From Streptacidiphilus fuscans (GTDB taxonomy: Bacteria > Actinomycetota > Actinomycetes > Streptomycetales > Streptomycetaceae), in the NCBI RefSeq assembly GCF_015690355.1, contig NZ_JADPRT010000024.1:1-64000 (forward strand): DNA of 64,000 bases. Reading direction: 5' to 3'. Numbering within the stretch: position 1 is the first letter of the stretch; each line of letters opens with the position of its first letter. The position numbers were made by a program, and so were the translations under genes. Below are positions 55,581 through 63,187 of the stretch, one piece after another. A model generated the notes under the pieces. The model made no database searches and was not told the DNA's origin. It saw nothing but the letters and a program-made list of their open reading frames with translations.

Positions 55581-56336
55581 TCAGGCCGTCCGCCGGACGT
55601 CCTCGTCGGGCTGCTCGCCCACGTATCGGAGTGCCTCCTCGACGATGTCGTTCAGCCCGCCCTGGTGCGCGCCGCGCCAGTACGCCCGCCCGCAGGCGGT
55701 GCACAGGGCGAAGGTGTCGTAGCTGCGCTCGGTCCCCTCCCGCAGCTGCGGCCGGACCTCCTCCAGCGTCGCCGGGCGGAGCTCTCCGTTGCAGGCCGTG
55801 CACCGGGTCCACGGTGCCAGCGGCGGCCGGAACCGCTCCAGCACGTCGGTCAGCTGCTCCTCCGGACGGTGGCTGTACACGTACGCGCCCGCCCACAGCT
55901 CGCGTCGGTGCAGCAGCCCGCGGTCCCGGGACAGCATCACCCGCTGCTCCCGCGCCGACTGCGCGGCCAGCGCCGCGTCGCCGATGTCGAGTCGCTCGTA
56001 CGCCGCGTCCACGCCCAGCAGCCGCAACCGGCGTGCCAGCGTCCCCAGATGCACGTCGAGCAGGAGGCGCGCCGGTCCCGGCAGCGCCTGCGGGCGCGTC
56101 ACGGCGTCGACCTGGATCCGGTCCCCGGCCCCGGGCACGTACGCGGTCGTGGTCTCCCGCCCGTCCAGCAGCAGCCGGCCCACCTCGGTCAGCGGCACGC
56201 CGAGCGACTCGACCACGTGCCCGAGCGTGGACGTGCCGTCGGTGCGCACCCGGGCCCCGTCGGTGCTGCGCCGGGGCGCGGAGACGAAGAGGTGCAGCTC
56301 GGGCGCGAAACTGATGATGATCTCCGGTCCGTCCAC
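55581..56336 (-). CDS. Mut7-C RNase-domain protein with ubiquitin-like N-terminus
   Basis: The 251-residue protein has a ubiquitin/ThiS-like N-terminal part (about 1-85), then a Mut7-C PIN-like RNase domain. This has L-L-L-D-V-H-L-G-T-L-A-R-R-L-R-L-L-G and S-R-D-R-G-L-L-H-R-R-E-L. A zinc ribbon follows with C-T-A-C-N and C-T-A-C-G-R-A-Y-W. Family members degrade RNA or have unknown roles. The GTG start is the first in frame. It stands alone between the SnoaL-like gene and the phosphatase gene. Confidence 0.87.
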   Translation of the reverse strand: MDGPEIIISFAPELHLFVSAPRRSTDGARVRTDGTSTLGHVVESLGVPLTEVGRLLLDGRETTTAYVPGAGDRIQVDAVTRPQALPGPARLLLDVHLGTLARRLRLLGVDAAYERLDIGDAALAAQSAREQRVMLSRDRGLLHRRELWAGAYVYSHRPEEQLTDVLERFRPPLAPWTRCTACNGELRPATLEEVRPQLREGTERSYDTFALCTACGRAYWRGAHQGGLNDIVEEALRYVGEQPDEDVRRTA

Positions 56337-56401
56337 GCGGCCAGCATGGCACCGCGACGACGGGCGCGGCCAGCACTTTTGCCGCCTACGTGGTTGCCGC
56401 G

Positions 56402-58780
56402 CTACCCGAGCTCGTCGGCTCCGCCAGTCAGGTCGGCTCCGTCCGTCACGCTGGCCTGGTCGGCCTTCTCGTTCATCTCGAACCAGATCGACTTGCCCTC
56501 GCCGAGCGGACGGGCACCCCAGCCGTCCGCGAGCAGGTCGAGCAGCACCAGGCCGCGTCCCGAGGAGGCCATCTCGCCCGGCGAACGCCGCAGCGGCAGT
56601 TCGTCGCTGCCGTCCGACACCTCGACGCGCAGCCGCCGTTCGCCCGCGGGCCCGGTCAACTCGGCCGTCAGCGCCGCCTCCTGATCGGTGTGCAGCAGCA
56701 CGTTGGCGAGCAGCTCGGAGACCAGCAGCACGGCCGCGTCCACCCCGTCCGGCTCGTGCCAGTCGTGCAGGATGCCGCGCAACTCCCGGCGCGCGCCCGC
56801 GAGCCGCTCGGGCCGGCCCTGGGCGACGGTCAGCATCAGCCGACGGCCGGTCGGCTTCGGCGCGCCGACGCGTTCGTCGCGGCGCAGGAGCAGCAGCGCG
56901 ATGTCGTCCTCGCGCCGGTCCGCAAGCTGACCCGGGCCGCGGTGCGAGGCGGGTCCGTGGACCGCCTGCATCAGCGCGTCGGCGATCCCCTCCAGGTCGT
57001 CCACCGGTCCCGGCTCGATCACATCCCTGACCCGGACCCAGCCGGTGTACCAGTCGTGCCCGCCGGTCTCGATCAGGCCGTCGGTGCAGGCCATGAACAC
57101 CTCGCCGACCTGCAGTTCCATCTCGGTGACCGGATAGCTCTCATCGTCCGGCATCAGCCCGAGCGGCAGCCCGCCGTCGACGTGCCGGATCATCGCGCTG
57201 CCGTCCGGCGACCGCAGCACCGGGTGGGGGTGTCCCGCGCGGGCGATGGCCAGCCTGCCGGTCGCCGGTTCGGCCTCGATGTAGATGCAGGTGGCGAACC
57301 GGTCCTCGTCGACGCTGGCCAGGAACCGCGAGGCACGCGACAGCACCGCGTCCGGCCGGTGCCCTTCGACCGCGTACGCGTGCACCGCCGTCCGCAGCCG
57401 CGACATCACCCCGGCGGCGTGCACGTCGTGCCCCTGCACGTCCCCGATGACCAGCGCGACCCGCCCGCCCGGCAGGTCGATCACGTCGTACCAGTCGCCG
57501 CCGACCAGCAGCCCGCCGCCGGTGGGCACGTACCGCGCGGCGACCGTCAGCCCGTCGAGCTGACGCGCCGAGTCGCCCATCGAGCGCCGCAGACCCCGGG
57601 AGAGCGCCCGCTCGGCCTCGTTGGTGTGCGCCCGCTCCAGCGCCTGCGACAGCATCCGCGCGACGGTCGACAGCACGGCCCGCTCGTCCGGCGTGAAGGC
57701 GACGGGCGTGGCGAACGCCGCCAGCCACGCGCCGGTGGTCCGACCCGCCGTCACCAGCGGCAGGAACGCCCACGACCTGCGGTGGAACCCCTGCGCCAGC
57801 GGCCAGGTCGCCGGGAACCGGCGGGCGTACTCCTCCGGCGTGGAGAGGTAGATCGGCCGCCCGGTGCGCACCACCTGCGCCGCGGGGTACTCGGTGTCCA
57901 GCGGCATCTGGAACGGGGTGGCCTGCTCGGTCGAGTGCCCGTGCTGTCCCACCACGGTCAGCAGCGTGCCGCGCACGCCGAACACCGCCTGCCCGTCCGG
58001 CGAGAAGCCCGGCATCGCGAGCGTGGCGGCGACCCGGAGCACCTCGCTGGTCGTACTCGCCTCGGCCAGCGCCCGGCCCGCGTCGAGGAGGAACGCCTCC
58101 CGGGAGCGCCGCAGGTCCGTCTCCGGCAGCCGCGCCCGGACGCCGGTGGCCGAGCGGGCGGACCGCGCGGACCGGGAGGACTGGGCGAGGGGGCCCGACG
58201 TCGGTCGGGATCCCGGCCTCAGGGTTTCCGGCGCTCCTGGCGCTCCTGAAGCCTTCGGCGTCTCCGGCGTTTCTTGGGGTGCGTCGCTCGCCGGCGGCGG
58301 TGTGTCGGCCGGGCGCGGGAGCGCGTTGAGCGCCTCGATCTGGGCCTGCCCCGCCTCGTCCGCGTGGACGGGTTCGGGCGACCCCGGCAGCACCGGGGGA
58401 CGCGGCTGCGCGTCGACCGCCGTGCCCTGCAGCGAGAACCGGCTTCCCGGAGGTCCGGGGGATATCTGCACCATGATCGTGCGCAGCAGGCGTCCGTCCG
58501 GGGTCAGCACCCGGACCCGTGCGCCCGTCGGCCGCTGCTCCGTGAGTACCAGCCGCGAGGTCGCGCTCAGCTGGGCCATGTCCTCGCCGTGCAGCCGGGA
58601 TCGGACGGACGCCGCCGTCAACTCCCCGCCGTCGTCGGCGAGCCCGAGCAGGTCCCGGGTACGGGCGTCCGCTTCGAGGACGCCGTCGGCCGTGCTCCAA
58701 CGCCAGACACCGATCCCGACGGCGTCGAGCACCGCCGAGGCCTGAAGCGCGACCGATTCCCCGACGGAATCGCTGACCAT
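56402..58780 (-). CDS. PAS-GAF-SpoIIE phosphatase with HATPase domain
   Basis: The 792-residue protein has a PAS domain (about 15-125), a Pro/Ser-rich linker, a GAF domain (about 230-395), and a PP2C/SpoIIE phosphatase domain (about 410-620; V-G-G-D-W-Y-D-V, V-I-G-D-V-Q-G-H-D, M-A-C-T-D-G-L-I-E). A C-terminal HATPase (RsbW-like) domain (about 660-785) has L-L-V-S-E-L-L-A-N-V-L-L-H-T and G-R-G-L-V-L-L-D-L-L-A-D. Such proteins control anti-sigma factors by phosphorylation and dephosphorylation; both activities may reside in one chain. ATG is the first in frame. Confidence 0.92.
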   Translation of the reverse strand: MVSDSVGESVALQASAVLDAVGIGVWRWSTADGVLEADARTRDLLGLADDGGELTAASVRSRLHGEDMAQLSATSRLVLTEQRPTGARVRVLTPDGRLLRTIMVQISPGPPGSRFSLQGTAVDAQPRPPVLPGSPEPVHADEAGQAQIEALNALPRPADTPPPASDAPQETPETPKASGAPGAPETLRPGSRPTSGPLAQSSRSARSARSATGVRARLPETDLRRSREAFLLDAGRALAEASTTSEVLRVAATLAMPGFSPDGQAVFGVRGTLLTVVGQHGHSTEQATPFQMPLDTEYPAAQVVRTGRPIYLSTPEEYARRFPATWPLAQGFHRRSWAFLPLVTAGRTTGAWLAAFATPVAFTPDERAVLSTVARMLSQALERAHTNEAERALSRGLRRSMGDSARQLDGLTVAARYVPTGGGLLVGGDWYDVIDLPGGRVALVIGDVQGHDVHAAGVMSRLRTAVHAYAVEGHRPDAVLSRASRFLASVDEDRFATCIYIEAEPATGRLAIARAGHPHPVLRSPDGSAMIRHVDGGLPLGLMPDDESYPVTEMELQVGEVFMACTDGLIETGGHDWYTGWVRVRDVIEPGPVDDLEGIADALMQAVHGPASHRGPGQLADRREDDIALLLLRRDERVGAPKPTGRRLMLTVAQGRPERLAGARRELRGILHDWHEPDGVDAAVLLVSELLANVLLHTDQEAALTAELTGPAGERRLRVEVSDGSDELPLRRSPGEMASSGRGLVLLDLLADGWGARPLGEGKSIWFEMNEKADQASVTDGADLTGGADELG

Positions 58781-58889
58781 CGACCGGCCCTTTCGGCTGC
58801 GGATCTTGCGTCTTTCCGATCACCTTACGACCCGGTAGCCCTGGTAGGCGCGGCGGAAAGGGCGTGGCCCGTCGTCGGGCGCGGAGATT

Positions 58890-58925
58890 TTGCCTCAGAG
58901 GCAAGAAACTTGCCCGGCGGGCGAA
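58890..58925. promoter_or_regulatory. Two palindromic operator-like sites before the XRE-cupin gene
   Basis: TTGCCTC-A-GAGGCAA (58890-58904) is a perfect inverted repeat. TTGCCCGGCGGGCGAA (58910-58925) is a near-palindrome with the same TTGCC half-site. Their centres are 20-21 bases apart, on the same face of the DNA. They lie 20-55 bases before the ATG, as expected for an autoregulated XRE-cupin gene. Confidence 0.72.
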
Positions 58926-58944
58926 GGGGGTGTGCACTGAGTGC

Positions 58945-59571
58945 ATGGACGCAGGAGCCATGCACCACCAGGAAGAGCCGGGCACTCCCCGTGAGCGCAA
59001 GCTCGATGAGGAACTCCCCGGCCTCGGCGCGCGGTTGCGTGAGCGCCGACTGAGCAGCGGCCTCACACTCGAGGCGGCCGCCGCCCGGATCGGCCTCTCA
59101 CCCGCGCACCTGTCGCGGCTGGAGACTGCCAAGCGCCAGCCCTCACTCCCCGTACTGCTGGGCCTCTCTCGAGCTTACGCCGTCCCGCTGGACGTCCTGC
59201 TCGGGGAGACCCCGACAGCCCCCACCACCGTCGTGCGCGGCGCCACCGCCGAGCCCTCGAAGGCGGGCGGCTGGACCTACCGCCCCGCCGGAGCCCCCGG
59301 CCGCGCCATGCAGGCGCTGCGCGTGCACGTCCCGCAAGGCACGCAGGAGGCGGTCGTCCGGGTCCATCCGGGGGAGGAGTGGGTCTTCGTGCTCAGCGGA
59401 CGCCTGGTGCTGAACCTGGACCGGGAGGAGCACCTGCTCGACCCCGGTGACTCCGCCCACTTCGACTCGATGCGCCCACACCGTCTGTCCGCCGACTCGG
59501 CGGCCGGAGTCGACCTGCTCTTCCTGCACACGCTGCTGCAGAGCCCTACGTCGGAGTTGTGCCTTGGCTGA
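58945..59571 (+). CDS. XRE-cupin transcriptional regulator
   Basis: The 208-residue protein has an XRE helix-turn-helix (about 25-80; L-R-E-R-R-L-S-S-G-L-T-L-E-A-A-A-A-R-I-G-L-S-P-A-H-L-S-R-L-E) and a cupin domain (about 115-205). The cupin has H-P-G-E-E-W-V-F-V-L-S-G-R-L and L-D-P-G-D-S-A-H-F-D-S-M-R-P-H-R. Histidines and glutamate of the two cupin motifs are mostly kept, so a metal or small ligand may bind. ATG at 58945 is used; ATG at 58960 is an alternative. Its stop overlaps the TTG start of a one-helix membrane protein. Confidence 0.9.
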   Translation: MDAGAMHHQEEPGTPRERKLDEELPGLGARLRERRLSSGLTLEAAAARIGLSPAHLSRLETAKRQPSLPVLLGLSRAYAVPLDVLLGETPTAPTTVVRGATAEPSKAGGWTYRPAGAPGRAMQALRVHVPQGTQEAVVRVHPGEEWVFVLSGRLVLNLDREEHLLDPGDSAHFDSMRPHRLSADSAAGVDLLFLHTLLQSPTSELCLG

Positions 59572-59746
59572 CCACTCGCCCCACGCCGCCCCCGTCCCCG
59601 CCACCCCGGTTCCGCTGTCCGTCGAGGACGGCAGCACCCACACCGAGCGCCGGGTCAATGTCCGGGTCTTCATCTACGTCATCGGCCTGCACGTCTTCGC
59701 GGGCCTGGCCATGCTGCTCTTCTTCGCGGGCCAGCACCGGTCCTGA
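59564..59746 (+). CDS. Small single-helix membrane protein (DUF6126-like), coupled to XRE-cupin gene
   Basis: The 60-residue protein has a hydrophilic N-terminus (about 30 residues; E-D-G-S-T-H-T-E-R-R-V-N) and one membrane helix (V-F-I-Y-V-I-G-L-H-V-F-A-G-L-A-M-L-L-F-F). I recall a similar family, DUF6126, beside XRE-cupin regulators in Streptomyces. The TTG start lies 8 bases inside the end of the upstream gene. The role is unknown; a membrane partner or target of the regulator is inferred. Confidence 0.78.
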   Translation: MADHSPHAAPVPATPVPLSVEDGSTHTERRVNVRVFIYVIGLHVFAGLAMLLFFAGQHRS

Positions 59747-59845
59747 TCGTCCGTCGGAATTCCAGGTAATCGAACAGAATGACTAACTCGTTCGTGTTCG
59801 GAATATAGTCCTTGTGGGCCATGGTCGTGGGTGGGGTTGTGGCTT

Positions 59846-59851
59846 GATAAT
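59846..59851 (+). promoter_or_regulatory. Probable -10 box of a leaderless DUF222-HNH gene
   Basis: GATAAT lies 6 bases before the ATG at 59858, and no Shine-Dalgarno is present. No convincing -35 box was found. Confidence 0.5.
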
Positions 59852-59857
59852 TGTTCT

Positions 59858-61387
59858 ATGGACGCCTCGATCTTCGGGGGCGGGTGTGATGACGGTGATG
59901 GCGTCCATGGGTGGGGTGTTTCCCCGGAGTCCCAGGGTTCGTCTTCTGGTTCGGATCCCCGGCTCCCTTCAATTCCCCCTTCTGTTCCTTCTCCTTCGCC
60001 TGCTGGTGATGACTGGCTGGGTCTGCCGCGTGATGCGGCGGGTTCCCGCTTCGTGGCGGGGACGCCGGTCTCGTCGCGTCAGGCGCGGTTCGTGGATCCG
60101 TTGCGGACTCTTCCCGGGTGCGCGCGTGAGCTGTTGACCGCCCTGGACGACGAGGGTGATGGCGCGTTGTTGGACGCGGGTGTGGGTTACCTCGCGGAGC
60201 AGTTCCTGGCTCTTGAGCGGTTGTCGGAGATGTTGGATGCGCAGAAGTTGCGTCGTCTGGCGGTGTTCGACCGCGTGGGCGGCGCTACCGCGGTCCGCTG
60301 CCGCTCCACGAAGGGCTTCCTGCGCACGCACGCGCAGATGGGCCAGGGTCACGCGAACCGCCTGGTGAACCTCGCGCGGGATCTGGACAAGCTCCCGACG
60401 ATTCGTCAGGCCCAGGCCGACGGCAGCCTGTCGACGGACCAGGTGGAGATCCTGGCGAAGGAGCTCGCCCCGATCGAGGACACCGCCGCGCGTCATGCGG
60501 CGGAGGTGTTGATGGTCGAGCAGACCCCGAAGCTCCACCTCGCGCATGTCCGTCAGGCCGCGAAGCAGATCCACGCCCACCTCGTCCCCGAGCAGGACGC
60601 CGACGCGACGGCGGTTCCGGCGGTGTTCCAGTCCTGGGTCAAGCTCTCCGCGACCGGCACGAGTGATCGGCCGTTCTGGGTCCTGTCCGGTGAACTGTCC
60701 CCGGTGGCGGGGGAGAAGCTCCGGGTCGCCCTGGAGGCGGCGATGGGCACCCCGGTCGAGGGTGAGACCCGCACCCACTCCGAGCGCATGGGTGACGCGA
60801 TGGAGAGTGTCGCGGATCTGGCGCTGGGCTCGGACAGGCTGCCGACGACGGGTGGGCAGCGTCCGCACCTGACCCTGATCGCCGACCTCGACGCCCTGCG
60901 CACCACCTGCCCCACCCACCCGGTCCTTGCGAGCGACGACGGCGACGAGCTCTCCGGGCTGCTCCGGCCGAAGGCGGCGGCGACAACGACCCGGGGCTAC
61001 CAGCTCCCCGCCTGGCAGGCGCGGAAGGAGGCGTGTGACTGCCAGCTCCGCGTCATCCTCGCCCGAGGGCAGGACAAGCCGGTCTCCATCGGCCGCGCGA
61101 CCCGCACCGTCCCCGCCCATCTGCGGGACGCGGTCGTCGCCCGGGACCGGCACTGCGTCTGGCCCGGCTGCGACCGGCCACCCACCTGGTGCGAAGCCCA
61201 CCACGTGACCCACTGGGCCGACGGCGGCGAAACCAGTCTCGACAACCTCGCCCTGCTCTGCAACGAGCACCACACCGATCTCCACCAGACCGGCTGGGAA
61301 CTCGAAATCAGGAACGGCCGACCCCACGCCGTCCCACCACCGGACACCCCACCCCCACCCAACACCCGCTACCCCCACCACAACTAG
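59858..61387 (+). CDS. DUF222 and HNH endonuclease domain protein
   Basis: The 509-residue protein has a DUF222 region (about 90-390) and a C-terminal HNH nuclease (about 410-490). Its core includes A-V-V-A-R-D-R-H-C-V-W-P-G-C-D-R-P-P-T-W-C-E-A-H-H-V-T-H-W and L-C-N-E-H-H. Four cysteine/histidine ligands for zinc are visible. These proteins are multi-copy in actinobacteria (13E12-type repeat family in mycobacteria) and often vary in number. The first 150 codons use more T and A at third positions than neighbouring genes, which hints at transfer. Confidence 0.87.
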   Translation: MDASIFGGGCDDGDGVHGWGVSPESQGSSSGSDPRLPSIPPSVPSPSPAGDDWLGLPRDAAGSRFVAGTPVSSRQARFVDPLRTLPGCARELLTALDDEGDGALLDAGVGYLAEQFLALERLSEMLDAQKLRRLAVFDRVGGATAVRCRSTKGFLRTHAQMGQGHANRLVNLARDLDKLPTIRQAQADGSLSTDQVEILAKELAPIEDTAARHAAEVLMVEQTPKLHLAHVRQAAKQIHAHLVPEQDADATAVPAVFQSWVKLSATGTSDRPFWVLSGELSPVAGEKLRVALEAAMGTPVEGETRTHSERMGDAMESVADLALGSDRLPTTGGQRPHLTLIADLDALRTTCPTHPVLASDDGDELSGLLRPKAAATTTRGYQLPAWQARKEACDCQLRVILARGQDKPVSIGRATRTVPAHLRDAVVARDRHCVWPGCDRPPTWCEAHHVTHWADGGETSLDNLALLCNEHHTDLHQTGWELEIRNGRPHAVPPPDTPPPPNTRYPHHN

Positions 61388-61420
61388 ATGAGGCAGCGAT
61401 TCGGGCCAGGGCGCGGTTGG

Positions 61421-61990
61421 TCAGCGTCGGTCGAGTGCGTGGGTGAGTTCGTCGGCGGTTTCGCGCACCCGCTCGGAGTAGGTGGCGGCGTCCGGCTCGG
61501 CGACCCAACGTCCGAACGCAGTCCGGAAGATGGCGACGCCGACGCTCGCCAGCAGGTTTGCCTCCGACTCGGTGGCCCCGCGCTGGCGAAGGGCCGCGTC
61601 CAGGGCGTCGGAGACGGCGGCGAACTTGGTGCGGCCGCGCTCCTGGAGTTCGGTGCTGCCCTCGACGATCGCCTGTCGTTGTGCGGCGTGCGGGGCGACC
61701 CGGGTCGCCAGCATGTCGCCGACCTGCTCGAGCGCGCTGAGGAGGGCTTCGAAAGGCGTGAGCTGCGCGTCGGCCTTGCGCAGGGCGTCGGCGAGAGCGG
61801 CCGGGAGCTGGTCCGAGCCGGCGAAGAGCACGTCGCGCTTGTCGGCGAAGTAGCGGGAGAACGTGCGTCGCGTCAGCCCGGCGCGCTCGGTGATCTGCGC
61901 GACGGTGACGTTTTCGTACCCGTGCTCCAGGAACAGCGCCAGCGCAGCCTCGCGCAGTCGATCCTCCGCTCCCTGCTCCCAACGCGCCAT
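61421..61990 (-). CDS. TetR family transcriptional regulator
   Basis: The 189-residue regulator has a TetR HTH (about 10-55; L-R-E-A-A-L-A-L-F-L-E-H-G-Y, V-A-Q-I-T-E-R-A-G-L-T-R-R-T-F-S-R-Y-F-A-D-K) and a helical C-terminal domain. It is divergent from an SDR gene across 93 bases that contain a large doubled palindrome. Repression of itself and the SDR gene is the simplest reading. The ligand is unknown. Confidence 0.92.
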   Translation of the reverse strand: MARWEQGAEDRLREAALALFLEHGYENVTVAQITERAGLTRRTFSRYFADKRDVLFAGSDQLPAALADALRKADAQLTPFEALLSALEQVGDMLATRVAPHAAQRQAIVEGSTELQERGRTKFAAVSDALDAALRQRGATESEANLLASVGVAIFRTAFGRWVAEPDAATYSERVRETADELTHALDRR

Positions 61991-62007
61991 GGTCGGAGTC
62001 TAGCAGT

Positions 62008-62057
62008 GATGACTCATTGAGACATTGCGTGGTACTGTGATGTCTCAATGAGTCATC
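62008..62057. promoter_or_regulatory. Doubled TetR-type operator between tetR and SDR genes
   Basis: An 18-bp arm (GATGACTCATTGAGACAT, 62008-62025) is repeated as its exact inverse complement at 62040-62057, with 14 bases between. Each arm contains GACTCATTGAGAC, itself a one-mismatch palindrome, so there are probably two regulator sites. A promoter TGACTC-17-TACTGT (62010-62038) falls between and under them. Confidence 0.82.
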
Positions 62058-62083
62058 AGATTGGTGAATCCAGGAGGAGCGCC

Positions 62084-62809
62084 ATGGCACTGACCGGTCA
62101 GCGCATCGTCGTCATCGGCGGCAGTTCCGGCATGGGGCTGGCCACGGCCCACGCGGCCGCGGCAGCCGGTGCCGTCGTCACCATCGCCTCGAGCAGCAAG
62201 GAGCGCGTCGTCGCCGCGCTCGTAGGACTGCCGGACTCGTGCGACGGCGCCGAACTCGATGTGCGCGACGAGGAGGCCGTCGCCGACCTGTTCGCCCGCG
62301 TCGGCGAACTCGACCACGTGGTGTTCACCGCCGGCGACCAGGCCGATCGCCGCGCACTGAAGGAACTCCCGCTCGACCAGGCCCGCCGCGCCTTCGATGT
62401 CCGGTTCTGGGGAGCCGTCGCCGTCGCCAAGCACGCCGCCCCGCGCATCCGCCCCGGCGGATCGATCACCCTCACCTCGGGGACGGTCGGCGTCCGCCCG
62501 GTCCCCGGCGCCGCACTCGCCTCCGCCGGATCCGCGGCCACCGAGGGCCTCGTCCGCGGACTGGCCGTCGATCTCGCCCCCGTCCGCGTCAACGTCGTCC
62601 GATCCGGCGCCGTGCGCACACCGCTGTGGGACGCTGTTCCCGAACCCCAGCGCGCGGCGGTGTTCGACAGCTTCGCGCGGCGCGCTCTGACGGGCGCGAT
62701 CGGCGAGCCGCAGCAGATCGCTGCGGCGAACCTCTACCTGATGGAGAACCAGTTCGTCACCGGCACCGTGCTCACCGTCGACGGCGGGTTGATCCTGACC
62801 GGAGACTGA
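62084..62809 (+). CDS. Short-chain dehydrogenase/reductase (SDR)
   Basis: The 241-residue oxidoreductase has the cofactor loop V-V-I-G-G-S-S-G-M-G-L-A-T near residues 8-20. The usual catalytic Y-x-x-x-K is not obvious: the region after S-G-T-V-G-V reads P-G-A-A-L-A-S-A-G-S-A-A-T, where tyrosine and lysine are replaced. The protein may therefore be catalytically altered. The C-terminus G-T-V-L-T-V-D-G-G is typical. GGAGGAG lies 5 bases before the ATG. It is likely the main target of the divergent TetR. Confidence 0.88.
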   Translation: MALTGQRIVVIGGSSGMGLATAHAAAAAGAVVTIASSSKERVVAALVGLPDSCDGAELDVRDEEAVADLFARVGELDHVVFTAGDQADRRALKELPLDQARRAFDVRFWGAVAVAKHAAPRIRPGGSITLTSGTVGVRPVPGAALASAGSAATEGLVRGLAVDLAPVRVNVVRSGAVRTPLWDAVPEPQRAAVFDSFARRALTGAIGEPQQIAAANLYLMENQFVTGTVLTVDGGLILTGD

Positions 62810-62818
62810 TGACAGGCC

Positions 62819-63178
62819 CTAGGCCTGGCCTGCGCTTGCCGCGCGCGGGTGGCGCGGTTCGTAGAGGGCGAGGTCGCCCCCGCCGGGGAGGCGGAAGCCG
62901 GTGAGCAGGCCCCAGTTCAGCTCCTGTACCGGGCGGGTGAACTCGACGCCCTTGGCGGTCAGTTCGGCGACGGTCGCCTCCAGGTCGTCGCACATCAGCA
63001 TCAGCTCGTGCGAGTGGACCGACTGGGTGGGGTGGAAGGCGATCTCACTGGGCGGGGCCTGGAAGATCAGCCAGCCGTGCCCGGCGTCGACGCTGGGCAG
63101 GCCCAGCACGTCGCGGAAGAAGGCCCGGTCGGCCTCGGCGTCGCTGGTGTAGATCACCACATGGGTGCCGTTGATCAT
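62819..63178 (-). CDS. VOC (glyoxalase/bleomycin resistance) superfamily protein
   Basis: The 119-residue protein has the VOC pattern: V-V-I-Y-T-S-D-A-E-A-D-R-A-F-F-R-D-V-L-G-L, then H-E-L-M-L-M-C-D-D-L-E-A-T-V-A-E-L and R-L-P-G-G-G-D-L-A-L-Y-E-P-R-H-P. Metal ligands could be the early H6, H-x-E near 57-58 and the late E. The substrate is unknown. It is convergent with the SDR gene, 9 bases away. Confidence 0.85.
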   Translation of the reverse strand: MINGTHVVIYTSDAEADRAFFRDVLGLPSVDAGHGWLIFQAPPSEIAFHPTQSVHSHELMLMCDDLEATVAELTAKGVEFTRPVQELNWGLLTGFRLPGGGDLALYEPRHPRAASAGQA

Positions 63179-63187
63179 GACTCGACG

